DNA from: Nonomuraea dietziae
Lineage (GTDB): Bacteria > Actinomycetota > Actinomycetes > Streptosporangiales > Streptosporangiaceae
Length of the DNA: 64,000 bases
Reading direction: 5' to 3'
NCBI RefSeq assembly: GCF_014195505.1
Contig: NZ_JACIBV010000001.1
Coordinates: 5,890,001-5,954,000, forward strand
This document shows positions 25,772-35,101 of this stretch, one piece after another. The position numbers and the translations under genes are program-made. The notes under the pieces are model-generated. The model ran no database searches, was not told the DNA's origin, and saw only the letters and a list, made by a program, of their open reading frames with translations. How positions within the stretch are numbered: the stretch's first letter is position 1; each line of letters begins with the position of its first letter.

Positions 25772-26205
25772 GCGACAGGGGAGAGCTGTTGTCCGCGACC
25801 GCGCTGACGACCTTCCGGCTCAACGGCCAGTTCCTCGAGGTCTCGGAGGAGCTGGCCAGGCCGGCGGGCCTGACCGCCTCATGGTGGCAGGTGCTCGGCG
25901 CGGTGCTCCACGAGCCGCTGCCGGTCGCGGGCATCGCCAGGGTGATGGGGATGACCCGCCAGGGGGTGCAGCGCATCGCCGACCTGCTGGTGGAGAGAGG
26001 GCTGGCGGAGTACCAGCCCAACCCCGCCCATCGCAGGGCCAAGCTGCTGCGGCCGACCCCCGAGGGCAGGGCGGCCGTCGAGAAGATCACGCCAGGCCAC
26101 GCCGCCCTCGCGGCGCGGCTGGCGGAGGAACTGGGCGAGGAGGAGTGGGCCGCCATCCTGGAGGCGCTGCGGCGGCTGTCGGCGGCCATCGACCGCCTGC
26201 AGTAG
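25768..26205 (+). CDS. MarR-family transcriptional regulator
   Basis: 145 residues with the MarR winged helix (about 35-105: SWWQVLGAVLHEPLPVAGIARVMGMTRQGVQRIADLLVERGLAEY, then a wing NPAHRRAKLLRPTPEG). Second gene of the DJ-1 operon through an ATGA overlap. It probably represses its own operon through the tandem palindromes at 25142-25174 and responds to a small phenolic or electrophilic ligand, the usual case for this family. Confidence 0.92.
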   Translation: MSDRGELLSATALTTFRLNGQFLEVSEELARPAGLTASWWQVLGAVLHEPLPVAGIARVMGMTRQGVQRIADLLVERGLAEYQPNPAHRRAKLLRPTPEGRAAVEKITPGHAALAARLAEELGEEEWAAILEALRRLSAAIDRLQ

Positions 26206-26206
26206 G

Positions 26207-27616
26207 TCAGCTGTCGGCGGTCACCAGGGGCCTGGCCTGCCTGCGCACGACGGCGCCGCCCGGCAGGGCGAGCAGCGCGATCAGGGCGATCACCGCGCCC
26301 GAGACGCCCAGCCAGGGGATGACGGTGGCGGACGCGGCGGCGTGCGCGGCCGGCAGGCCGTGCACGGGCGCGTCGCCGGCGACCACCGAGCCGTAGGCGG
26401 TGCCGCCGATCGCCAGCGCGACCGAGCCGCCGATCTGGCGGAAGAAGGTCAGGTTGGCCGAGGCGGTGCCGATGTGCTGCGGCGCGACCGAGGACTGGAT
26501 GGCGACGGTCAGGCCCGAGAGCATCGGGCCCATGCCCAGGCCGATGAGCGCCATCCAGGCGGCCAGCGCCACGCCCGAGGTGCCGAGGGCGAGGTTCGCG
26601 GTCAGCAGGCTGCCTGCGACCAGCAGGAACGGCGCGACGACGAGTGACGGCTTGTAGCGCCCCGTTCTGGAGATCACCGCGCCGACGAGGCCGCTGCCGA
26701 ACACCATCGCGAGCATCAGCGGATAGACGCGCAGGCCCGACTCCGTGGCGCTGAGCCCCAGCGCCTCCTGGAAGTAGCGCGGCAGGAAGACCACCCCCGC
26801 GTACATGCAGAAGGCGGTGAAGAACGAGGCCACGTTGACGATGGCGTAGGTGCGGTCGGCGAACAGCTCCATCGGCATGATGGGGTGCTCGGCCCGTAGC
26901 TCCACCAGCACGAACGCCACCAGCGCGGCGAGCGAGACCAGCAGCGGTCCCGCGACCGCGGGAGAGGTCCAGTCGTTGCCGTCGAGGCCCTTCTCGGTCA
27001 GGCCGAGCAGCAGCGCGGTGATCGCGACGGTGAACACCGCGATGCCGAGGTAGTCGGGCCTGACCCGGCCCGTGCCCTTCAGGTACGGCAGCCGCCAGGC
27101 GATGATCGCGATCAGCACCACGCCGATCGGCACGTTGACGTAGAAGGCCCACCGCCAGCTGGCGTAGTCGGTGAACAGGCCGCCGAGGAACGGTCCCGCG
27201 AGGTAGCTCAACGCCATCACGCCGCCGATCGCGCCCTGGACCTTCGCGCCGCGCTCGGCAGGGAACAGGTCGATGACCAGCGCGAGCGAGAGCGGGAGCA
27301 GCGCGCCCGCGCCCAGGCCCTGCAGCGCCCTGAAGGCGATGAGCTGGGGCATGTCCTGGGCCAGGCCGCACAGCGCGGACCCGGCGAGGAAGACCACCAC
27401 GCCGATGAGCAGCAGCGGCTTGCGGCCGTACTGGTCGGAGAGCCTGCCGTACAGGGGGACGGTCACGGTGGAGGTCAGGAGGTAGGCGGTGACCACCCAG
27501 GTGTAGAGGCCGGTGCCGCCCAGGTCCGCGGTGATCTGAGGGAGCGCGGTGCCCACGATCGTCTGATCGAGCATGGCGAGGAACATGCCGCCGAGTACGG
27601 CGAGGAGGAGCAGCAT
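26207..27616 (-). CDS. MFS multidrug exporter, DHA2 (EmrB/QacA) family
   Basis: 469 residues with about 14 transmembrane helices. Family motifs: MLDQTIVGTALPQI in helix 1, LYGRLSDQYGRKPLLL in loop 2-3, and RALQGLGAGALLPLSLALV in helix 4. A proton-driven drug exporter of the plasma membrane. The start lies only 10 nt from a PadR-type operator shared with a divergent PadR gene, so PadR almost certainly represses it. Its stop is 2 nt from the end of the convergent MarR gene. Confidence 0.9.
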   Translation of the reverse strand: MLLLLAVLGGMFLAMLDQTIVGTALPQITADLGGTGLYTWVVTAYLLTSTVTVPLYGRLSDQYGRKPLLLIGVVVFLAGSALCGLAQDMPQLIAFRALQGLGAGALLPLSLALVIDLFPAERGAKVQGAIGGVMALSYLAGPFLGGLFTDYASWRWAFYVNVPIGVVLIAIIAWRLPYLKGTGRVRPDYLGIAVFTVAITALLLGLTEKGLDGNDWTSPAVAGPLLVSLAALVAFVLVELRAEHPIMPMELFADRTYAIVNVASFFTAFCMYAGVVFLPRYFQEALGLSATESGLRVYPLMLAMVFGSGLVGAVISRTGRYKPSLVVAPFLLVAGSLLTANLALGTSGVALAAWMALIGLGMGPMLSGLTVAIQSSVAPQHIGTASANLTFFRQIGGSVALAIGGTAYGSVVAGDAPVHGLPAAHAAASATVIPWLGVSGAVIALIALLALPGGAVVRRQARPLVTADS

Positions 27617-27626
27617 ATGTCGAGCG

Positions 27627-27650
27627 TGACATGTAAGAATTTACATGTCA
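27627..27650. promoter_or_regulatory. PadR operator in the exporter/padR divergent promoter
   Basis: TGACATGTAA and TTACATGTCA are perfect 10-bp arms around GAAT. The core has the ATGT-N8-ACAT form known for PadR sites. It begins 11 nt before the exporter start codon and ends 22 nt before the preferred padR ATG. Both genes would be controlled. Confidence 0.75.
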
Positions 27651-27671
27651 AAACTTAGATATCCTGTGCCC

Positions 27672-28217
27672 ATGTCCCTACGGATCGCACTGCTCGGCCT
27701 GCTGCGGGCCTCGGGCCCCTCCAGCGGCTACGACCTGGCCAAATCGTTCGAGTCCACGCTCAACTACGTCTGGCAGGCCGGGCACAGCCAGATCTATCCG
27801 GAACTGGTGAAGATGGCCGCCGACGGGCTGGTCACCGTCGAGGCCGAGGGTGCCAGGGGACGCAAGGTCTACGCGATCACGCAGGAGGGCTCGGCGCAGC
27901 TGCGCGGATGGCTCCTCGAGCAGACGCCGAGTCTCACGGTCAGGAGCGAGAGCGCGCTGCAGGCGTTCCTGCTTCCCGTGCTCGACCCCGCGGACGCGGT
28001 GGCGGCGCTGGAACGCCTGCGTGAGCGCTATGTCGAGAAGGTCGCGATGCTGGAGACGCTCTGCGACCAGCACGGGAGCAAGGCGTTCGGCCGGTACGCG
28101 CTCGACCACGGGCTCAGGCACGCGCGCACCACGATCGAGTGGGTCGACGACACCATCGCCACCATCAGCCGCGACATCGGGCATGGTGGGTCATGTGATG
28201 AGAACGTGGCTGACTGA
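27672..28217 (+). CDS. PadR-family transcriptional regulator
   Basis: 181 residues from the ATG at 27672 (MSLRIALLGLLRASGPSSGYDLAKSF), which matches the usual PadR N-terminus. The ATG at 27645 lies inside the operator and is less likely. A winged helix is followed by a C-terminal helical dimerisation domain (LERLRERYVEKVAML...). A TAGATA -10-like hexamer 10 nt upstream suggests a nearly leaderless transcript. Divergent from the exporter it probably controls; it overlaps the following oxidoreductase gene by 20 nt. Confidence 0.9.
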   Translation: MSLRIALLGLLRASGPSSGYDLAKSFESTLNYVWQAGHSQIYPELVKMAADGLVTVEAEGARGRKVYAITQEGSAQLRGWLLEQTPSLTVRSESALQAFLLPVLDPADAVAALERLRERYVEKVAMLETLCDQHGSKAFGRYALDHGLRHARTTIEWVDDTIATISRDIGHGGSCDENVAD

Positions 28218-29139
28218 TCGTTTCGACCGCACGGTTCCTCTCATAGGGGCGCCGATGGCGGGCGTCGGCGGAGGCCGCCTCGCGGCGGCGATCTCGCGGG
28301 CGGGGGCGCTCGGCATGATCGGCGTGGCGGCCTCCGCCCCGGCACAGTGGATCACCGAGCAGGCGGCCGTCGCGGCGGGGAGCGGCCTGCCGTACGGGAT
28401 CGGGCTCATGGCCTGGGCGCTGCCCGGCAACCCCGAGCAGTTCGACGCCGTGCTGGCGGCCAGGCCCGCGCTGGTGTCCGTGAGCTTCGGGCCCTACGAC
28501 CGCTACGTCGGGCCGCTCAGGGAGGCGGGCATCACCGTGGTGACCCAGGCGGGCACCACGGACGAGGCGCGGGCGGCCGAGCAGGCGGGCGTCGACGCCG
28601 TCGTGGCGAGGGGCGGCGAGGGCGGAGGTCACGGGCGCAACGACGTCGCCACCCTGCCGCTGCTGGAAGGCGTGCTCGACGCGGTGCGGATCCCGGTGCT
28701 GGCCGCCGGCGGCCTGGCCACGGGGCGCGGGCTGGCCGCCGTGCTGGCGGCCGGAGCCGAGGGAGCGTGGGCCGGCACCGCCTTCATGGCCTGCCAGGAG
28801 GCGACCGTGTCGGCGGCCGCGCTGGAGCGCATCCTGGCCGCGGACGAGACCTCCACCGCCTACGGGCGCGTCTTCGACGTGGCCCAGCGGCTCGGCTGGC
28901 CACCCGAGTACGGCGGCCGCGCCCTCCGCAACGCCTTCTTCGACCAGTGGGAGGGCAGGGAGGAGGAACTCGACGACGAGGCGGTCGCCGTGCTCGCGCA
29001 GGCACGCGCGGACGAGGATTTCGACCTCGCCTACATCTACGCGAGCCAGGCGGTGGGGATGGTCAGGGAGCGGCGGCCCGCCGCGGACGTCGTCGCGGGC
29101 TTCGCAACCGCCGAGGCGTTCCTGCGCAGGCGCCTCTAG
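28198..29139 (+). CDS. Nitronate monooxygenase / FabK-like flavoenzyme (NPD family)
   Basis: 313 residues, FMN-binding TIM barrel. Motifs: PLIGAPMAGVGGGRLAAAISRAGALGMIG at the N-terminus, QAGVDAVVARGGEGGGHGR, and PVLAAGGLATGRGLAAVLAAGAEGAWAGTAF. It oxidises nitronates or reduces an enoyl substrate; NPD members cannot be separated further by eye. It starts inside the end of padR and is presumably cotranscribed, so it may belong to the same detoxification response as the divergent exporter. Confidence 0.88.
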   Translation: MRTWLTDRFDRTVPLIGAPMAGVGGGRLAAAISRAGALGMIGVAASAPAQWITEQAAVAAGSGLPYGIGLMAWALPGNPEQFDAVLAARPALVSVSFGPYDRYVGPLREAGITVVTQAGTTDEARAAEQAGVDAVVARGGEGGGHGRNDVATLPLLEGVLDAVRIPVLAAGGLATGRGLAAVLAAGAEGAWAGTAFMACQEATVSAAALERILAADETSTAYGRVFDVAQRLGWPPEYGGRALRNAFFDQWEGREEELDDEAVAVLAQARADEDFDLAYIYASQAVGMVRERRPAADVVAGFATAEAFLRRRL

Positions 29140-30059
29140 CCCGGCGGCCGCTGCCTTGTCGTCGCCCTGACGGCCAGGCGGGAGGGGTCGGGCCAGTGCA
29201 CGCCGTAGGCCCATCCTGCCTGCTCGAACCAGCGGATCAGCCGCGCGCTCGGGTCGAGCTGGCCCCTGAGCACCCCGTGCCTGGCGCAGGTCGGCTCGAC
29301 GTGGTGCCAGTTGTGCCAGCCCTCGCCGAGCGTCAGCATCGCCACCCATCGCACGTTCGAGGAGCGGTCCCTGGTGGTGAACGGCCGCTCGCCGAAGGTG
29401 TGGGCGACGGAGTTGACCGACCAGGTGACGTGGTGCACGACGGCGTAGCGGACCAGGCCGCCCCAGAAGAACCCGGTCCACGCGCCCGCCCACGACATCG
29501 ACAGCAGCCCGCCGGCCAGGGCGGGCAGCGCGAACGACAGCGCCACGACCCCTGGATACCAGGCGTCGAACCGCCGCACGTCGGGGTCGGCCAGCAGGTC
29601 GGGCACCCAGTGCCTGCGGTTGGAGCGCAGGCGGGCGCTGTAGAACCAGCCGACGTGCGCGTGGGCCATGCCGCGCAGCAGGGCCAGGCCGCTGTCGCCG
29701 TAACACCAGGGGGAGTGGGGATCGCCCTGCCTGTCGGCGTACTTGTGGTGGCGGCGGTGCTCGGCGGCCCACAGCGTGACCGGACCCTCCACCGCCATCC
29801 CGCCCGCGAGCAGGAGCGCGATCCGCAACGGCCTGGCGCACCTGAACGACCTGTGGGTGAAGAGCCTGTGGTAGCCGATGGCGATGCCGAAGATGCTGAC
29901 CAGGTACATCACCGCCGCGATGAGCAGATCGCGCACGCCGATGCCCCACCCCCACACCGCCGGCACCGCGAGCGCCAGCAGCAGTGGGGGCGCCAGGACG
30001 AGGACGACCAGGTAGGCGGTGCGTCGGCCAGTGCTGACCGAGACGGTCTCCGGGTTCAC
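29136..30059 (-). CDS. Acyl-CoA / fatty acid delta-9-type desaturase
   Basis: 307 residues, integral membrane desaturase. The three histidine boxes are HRLFTH, HRRHHKY and HNWHH, which bind the di-iron centre, and there are about four membrane helices. It introduces a double bond in a fatty acyl chain. GTG start at 30059. It is divergent from an operon of P450, cyclooxygenase-like dioxygenase and lipase-like protein, and shares with it a 100-nt intergenic region with two inverted repeats. It may supply unsaturated substrate for that operon. Confidence 0.9.
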   Translation of the reverse strand: MNPETVSVSTGRRTAYLVVLVLAPPLLLALAVPAVWGWGIGVRDLLIAAVMYLVSIFGIAIGYHRLFTHRSFRCARPLRIALLLAGGMAVEGPVTLWAAEHRRHHKYADRQGDPHSPWCYGDSGLALLRGMAHAHVGWFYSARLRSNRRHWVPDLLADPDVRRFDAWYPGVVALSFALPALAGGLLSMSWAGAWTGFFWGGLVRYAVVHHVTWSVNSVAHTFGERPFTTRDRSSNVRWVAMLTLGEGWHNWHHVEPTCARHGVLRGQLDPSARLIRWFEQAGWAYGVHWPDPSRLAVRATTRQRPPG

Positions 30060-30127
30060 GTCCCCGATTCAACGGGCGTCCCCCTCGTCACGTCAGTTGC
30101 CTGGAAGCCACGAATCAATCACTCACA

Positions 30128-30143
30128 GGAGTCATAACACTCC
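30128..30143. promoter_or_regulatory. Inverted repeat in the desaturase/P450 divergent promoter
   Basis: GGAGT and ACTCC flank CATAAC. It lies roughly midway between the desaturase start (30059) and the P450 start. Candidate operator; the binder is unknown. Confidence 0.35.
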
Positions 30144-30162
30144 ATTGGGTAGTCACCCCAGT

Positions 30163-30182
30163 ATGTGGCTCCATAGCCACAT
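30163..30182. promoter_or_regulatory. Inverted repeat over the P450 start codon
   Basis: ATGTGGCT and AGCCACAT are perfect 8-bp arms around CCAT. Both candidate ATGs of the P450 (30163 and 30181) lie within or at the edge of it. It could be an operator or, as RNA, a hairpin hiding the start. Confidence 0.45.
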
Positions 30183-31372
30183 GGGCCATCTGGAGAAGTA
30201 CGACGAGACGCTGGCACGCGACCCGATGGCCGCGTTCGGCCTGGTCAGGGAGTGGATGCGGACCGAGTGGCGGGAGCTGTTCGCCGAGCTGCGCGAGCGG
30301 CGGCCGGTCTTCGCCACCCCCGTCCTCACGGTCGTGACCCGCTTCGCCGACGTCACCGAGGTGCTCTCGCGCGAGGAGGTCTTCACCGTCAGGGCCTTCG
30401 GCCCTCGCCTCGACGCGGCGCTGGGCGGGCCCTTCATGCTCGGCAGGGACGCCACCGCCATGAACTGGCGGGACAAGGGCATCATGCAGTTCGTGCTCGA
30501 CCCCGGCGACGTGGCGGGGGTGCGCGAGCTGGCGGGCCGCCTGGCCGACGAGGCGCTCGACGCGGCCGCGGCGCGGGGCGAGATCGAGGTGGTCCATGAG
30601 CTGTTCAGGCCCGTGGCGCTGGGCGTGTGCGCGCAGTACTTCGGCCTGCCAGGCCCTGATCCGCAGACGCTGTCCCGATGGACCAGGACCATCATCACCG
30701 ACTGCTTCGCCAACTACCTCGGCGATCCCGCCGTCCAGGGCCGCCTCGGTCGAGGCGGGCGCGGAGATGACCGCCTATCTGCGCGATGAGCTCGAGGCGC
30801 GGAGAGCGGGGCGGGGCCCTTCTGGCGATGTGTTCGCCAGGCTGGTGGCGAGCGGCCTCGACGAGGAGCGGGTCGTCGTCAACATGGCGGGGCTGCCGCT
30901 CGGATTCGTCGAGAGCGGCCCCGGCGCGATGGTTGAGGCGACCGAGCAGCTGCTGCTGCGCCCCGAGGTTCTCGCTCGGGCCGTGACCGACGACGACTTC
31001 GACCGCTACGTGTGGGAGGCGCTGCGGTTCAACCCGTTCTTCAAACTGCTTCCCCGCATCTGCGAGCGCGACTACGAGCTGGCGGGCACCGTGATCCCCG
31101 CGGGAACGTTCGTGCTGGCCGCGCCCGCCTCGGCGATGTTCGACGAGGCCGTGCTCGACGAGCCCGACGAGTTCCGTCTCGACCGTCCCCGCCACCACCA
31201 GCTGTTCTTCGGCTACGGCCATCACGCGTGCCTCGGCGTGCATCCGGCCAGGGCGGTCATCTGCGAAGCCGTACGGCGGTTGCTGCTGCGGCCGGGCGTG
31301 CGGGTGATCGAAGGCGTCACCCGCGCCAACGGGATCTTCCCCGACCGGTTCGTCCTCGGGTTGGAGGCGTGA
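30181..31372 (+). pseudogene. Cytochrome P450 (oxylipin-locus), one apparent frameshift
   Basis: About 397 residues once one base is removed. The N-terminal frame runs to CFANYLGDPAVQ and the next frame continues AASVEAGAEMTAYLRDEL, so one extra G in the GGG at 30738-30740 explains the break. Motifs: ExxR as EALR, heme loop FGYGHHACLG with the cysteine ligand. The I-helix reads NMAGLPLGFVESGPGAMVEA and lacks the usual acid-threonine pair, a trait of P450s that rearrange peroxides rather than activate oxygen. It overlaps the cyclooxygenase-like gene by 1 nt. Start 30163 or 30181; neither has a Shine-Dalgarno. Confidence 0.85.
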
Positions 31373-32940
31373 TGACGGCACGCGGCATCGCCACCGACGG
31401 AGTCGTCAACAGGCTCAGGTTCCTGGCACTGACGCGCGGGCGGCCGTTCTGGGAGCTCGTCCAGAGCGTCGAACCCCTCAGGCGCCGCGTCAACGCCGCG
31501 CTGATCGACCTGGCCGTCCGCGAGATGCCGCCCAGGCCCGAGCCGCTGAGCACCATGGCCGACTACACCTCGTGGGCCTCCCTCACCGACCGCACCTACA
31601 GCGGCAGGCACGTGGCGCCGCACCACGGCGACGAGGGCAGGCCCACCCCCGAGCAGGCGGCGAGCCTGTTCGCCAGGGGCGAGGAGATGATCCACTGCCC
31701 GCGCTCCACCGTGCTGTTCGCCTACTTCGCCCAGTGGTTCACCGACGGCTTCCTGCGCGGCGACACCAACGTGCCGCGCGACCCGCGCAAGAACACCTCC
31801 AACCATCACATCGACCTCAACCAGGTCTACGGCCTGTACCCCGCGGCCACCGCCGCGCTGCGCACCTTCGAGGGCGGGCGGCTCAAGAGCCAGATCATCA
31901 ACGGCGGCGAGTTCCCTCCCCACCTGTGCGAACACGGCAAGATCAAGCCGGAGTTCGCCGCGCTCAGCGTGATCCGCTTCGGCGAGCTCACCGAGGCCCA
32001 GCGCGACACCCTGTTCGCCACCGGCAGCGACAGGGGCAACATCCAGATCGGCTTCACCATGCTCACGGTGCTGTTCCTGCGCGAGCACAACAGGGTGGCC
32101 CGCGTGCTGGCGGAGAACCATCCGCGCTGGGACGACGAAAGGCTCTTCCAGACGGCGCGCAACATCCTCATCGTGCTGCTCATCAAGCTGGTGGTCGAGG
32201 AGTACATCAACCACATCACTCCCTACCACTTCCGCTTCACCCTGGACCCCCGGCTGTCGGCCGCGCTGGCCCGCGCGCCGTGGCACCGCGAGAACTGGGC
32301 CTCGGTGGAGTTCAACCTCGTCTACCGCTGGCACGGCCTGATCCCCTCCACGCTCACGGTCGGCGGCAGGGAGCTGCCGATGGCGCAGACGCTGCTCGGC
32401 GGCCCGCTCCTGCCCGAGGCGGGGCTCGCCAGGCTCTTCGAGGAGGCCTCGAGGCAGCGGGCCGGGCGCATCGGGCTGTTCAACACCGACCCGCTGCTGC
32501 GTGAGGTGGACGTCGCCAGCATCGCCGACTCGCGGGCGCTGGCCCTCGCGCCCTACAACAGCTACAGGGAGCACTGCCGCTTCCCCAGAGTCCGCAGGTT
32601 CGAGCACGTGTCGGGGGATCCTCGGGTGGTCGAGGGGCTGAGATCGCTCTACAGAAGCGTGGACGACCTCGACCTCTACGTGGGGCTGTTCGCCGAGGAG
32701 CCCGGCTCGCCCGACGCGATGCTGCCGCCGCTGCTGACCAAGATCATCGCCATCGACGCCTTCTCCCAGGCGCTGACCAACCCGCTGCTGGCGCCCCGGA
32801 TCTTCAACTCCGCCACCTTCTCGCCCCAGGGCATGAGGATCATCGCGGCCACCAGGAGGCTGGCCGACGTCGTGCGCCGCAACACCCCCGAGGACCCCAC
32901 ACCGCGCCGCGTCGCCATGACCCGGCTGGGGCACCCGTGA
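31372..32940 (+). CDS. Cyclooxygenase-like fatty acid heme dioxygenase
   Basis: 522 residues, aligned by eye along most of the prostaglandin H synthase catalytic domain. Shared blocks include LREHNRV, LFQTARNILI, EFNLVYRWHGLIP and AGRIG. Key COX residues have counterparts: Arg79 (COX Arg120), Gln121 (Gln203), Tyr285 (Tyr355), Tyr318 (catalytic Tyr385), His321 (proximal heme ligand His388) and Ser465 (Ser530). The distal His207 position is Asp125. There is no signal peptide or EGF domain. Expected reaction: Tyr-radical dioxygenation of a fatty acid. It is coupled to the P450 upstream (1-nt overlap) and the lipase-like gene downstream (4-nt overlap). Confidence 0.88.
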   Translation: MTARGIATDGVVNRLRFLALTRGRPFWELVQSVEPLRRRVNAALIDLAVREMPPRPEPLSTMADYTSWASLTDRTYSGRHVAPHHGDEGRPTPEQAASLFARGEEMIHCPRSTVLFAYFAQWFTDGFLRGDTNVPRDPRKNTSNHHIDLNQVYGLYPAATAALRTFEGGRLKSQIINGGEFPPHLCEHGKIKPEFAALSVIRFGELTEAQRDTLFATGSDRGNIQIGFTMLTVLFLREHNRVARVLAENHPRWDDERLFQTARNILIVLLIKLVVEEYINHITPYHFRFTLDPRLSAALARAPWHRENWASVEFNLVYRWHGLIPSTLTVGGRELPMAQTLLGGPLLPEAGLARLFEEASRQRAGRIGLFNTDPLLREVDVASIADSRALALAPYNSYREHCRFPRVRRFEHVSGDPRVVEGLRSLYRSVDDLDLYVGLFAEEPGSPDAMLPPLLTKIIAIDAFSQALTNPLLAPRIFNSATFSPQGMRIIAATRRLADVVRRNTPEDPTPRRVAMTRLGHP

Positions 32941-35088
32941 CCTCCGCCCCTCCACCGGGTCCCGCGCCAGGGGCAGGGCGCGACCAGGGGGAGGAGGCCG
33001 CAGGCGAGGCGTTGCGGGCGGCGGCGCGCGACCTCGTCGAGGTGGGCATCCGCGTGCGGGAGGCGTCGGCCCACGCCACCGCCGCCCTCACCGGCCGCGC
33101 GACCCTGGCGGCGATGCCACGCGCCCTCACCGTCGCCTGTCTCACCCACAGCGCCCTGTTGCGAGCGCTGACCAACCCCGACGGCCTGGGCTGCGCGTTC
33201 TCGGGAGGCAGGATCGCCGGCGTCGCCGCCAAGTTCGGCGCGATGGCGGGGGCGGAGAGCCTGGCCGTGCGCATCCTGGCGACCTCGCTGCGCCTGAGGA
33301 TCGCCGCCGTCGCCCTGGACCACCCCGAGCTGGTCGCCGACCCCATGCTGGGCAGGCTGATCGAGGGCCGCGGCGGCCGACCGCGATCTCGAGGCGGTCC
33401 GCGCCCTGCGCGCGTTGCTCAAGGACCGCGGCGCGGTGCGCGCGCTCAGCCAGCTGGCGCCGGTCTTCGGCGAGGTGCTCGCCCTGCGGGCGCTGCTCGA
33501 CGAGAACCCGCTCAACGACGACGCCGCCTGGCTGATCGCGACGGGGAAGGGCTTCGCCAACGCCGACCCGATCACCGGCATGAGCAACAGGGCCGTGGCG
33601 GTCCTCGACAAGGGGGAGGGCGCGGCGCGCCGCGTCAGGGTGGAAGGGAGCCTCGGCAGGGAGGGCTCGCTGCTCGCCTTCCTCGGCAACATCGCCGAGC
33701 TCGGCACCACGGGCAGGGTCCTGATCCAGAGCGTCGAAGGCCCCGACGGGGTGGTGCGCCACGTGGTCCAGGCCCCCGGCATGCGGGCGGGACGGCCCGA
33801 CAACGACTCGCCGCAGGACCTGCTCGGCGCCTTCAGCAGCGCCGTCCTCGACAGCAGCCCCTACAGCCGGGCCCTGAGCAGGGCGGTCGAGGACTACGGG
33901 CTGCCCGAGGGCGCAGAGGTCGCTCTCATCGGCCACAGCGCCGGCGGCGCGGCGATCATGAACCTCGCGCAGGACGCCGGGTTCTGCGCCCGTCACACCG
34001 TCACCCACGTCGTCGCCGTCGGCGCGCCCGTCGACTTCAAGCGGCCCGCCGACCCCCGCACCTGGGTGGCGAGCGTCACCAACCAGCACGACATCATCCC
34101 CACCCTCGACGGCCAGGGCGCGGGCGGCTGCTTCGAGCTGCACCCCGACTGGTACGTGGTCGACTACTTCGACTCGACCCACCTGTTCCCGCTCTGCCAC
34201 AGCATCGAGCACTACCTCGCCAACCTGGTGGCCGACCTGCCAGAGGAGCGCGGGCGGATCGACACGGCCCTGTCCGCCTACCGGGGGCCCGTCGTGCGTG
34301 AGCAGGCCTACCTGCTGTTCGACCGGGCTCCCCACCCCGAGGGCTTCCCCTTCCTGACCGTGCCCACCCGCATGGAGGAGGGCGTCGAGTTGCCGGTCAG
34401 GTGTCAGGACGGCAGCGCGCTGACCGCGTGGTTCGGCGCCGACCCCGCGGCGGCGGACCTGCTGCTGGAAGGGACGGGGTTCGGCCAGGCGGTCAGGGCC
34501 GGCGGCAGGGCGCTCGTCGTCGTGCACGCGGCGTGGAACAGGCGCAGTAGCCTCGGCGCCTACCGCGAGCTCCATCTCGGGGTCGTCGTCGCCGATCCCT
34601 GGCGCTCGCGGTCGCTCCTGGTCTGGCCCGACCTGCTGCGCGGGGCCGACCGGCGGCGCTCCGGCCTCCACCTGGCGGGTTCGGTGGTCGACGCCGAGCG
34701 CGTCGCGGGCGCGGCCTCCCTGGTGTGGGGCGGCGAGCCGTACGTGCTGCCGGTGGGCTTCGGGCTCGCGGGCGGAAGCGTGGACGTCGAGGTCGGCGGC
34801 CTGCTGCGACTGCGCGGACGGCTCGGCCCGTGGGCGCCGGTCGGCGAAAGCGACCTGGTCGGCTACGTGAGCGGGCAGGCGGCCACGCTGCGCGCCTGCG
34901 TGCGGACCCGTGGCTGGGCGCGCCTGCATCCCGCGCCGAGCGCGCGGCTGGCCGTCGCCCGGTCGGCGCACCCGCTGGCCGTCCGGCTGAGCGAGCTGGG
35001 CCTCGACGGCGCCCGCCCGCTGCTGTGCGTGACGGCCCCGCGCCGCCAGAGCCTGACGGACACCGCAGTCCCCCTGTCGACCGGCTGA
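32937..35088 (+). pseudogene. Lipase-like alpha/beta hydrolase, one apparent frameshift
   Basis: About 716 residues after repair. The first frame ends sense at GRLIEG and the next resumes AAADRDLEAVRALRALLKDRG; removing one G from the GGG near 33365-33367 joins them. The nucleophile elbow is LIGHSAGGAAIM (Ser about residue 334). Candidate acid and His lie in NQHDIIPTLDG and LCHSIEHYLANL. The N-terminal 140 and C-terminal 250 residues have no domain I recognise. No signal peptide. GTG start overlapping the dioxygenase stop by 4 nt. It could release fatty acid substrate or act on the product. Confidence 0.75.
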
Positions 35089-35101
35089 ACGGAGCACCGG
35101 C

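Noticed and set aside
23783..26205. A BREX/Pgl defence island around the NERD-kinase protein
   Set aside because: No PglX methyltransferase, PglZ or BrxC-like ATPase gene lies nearby.
26342..27053. Plus-strand frames antisense to the MFS exporter
   Set aside because: Shadow composition, no ribosome sites, and a clear 14-helix transporter on the other strand.
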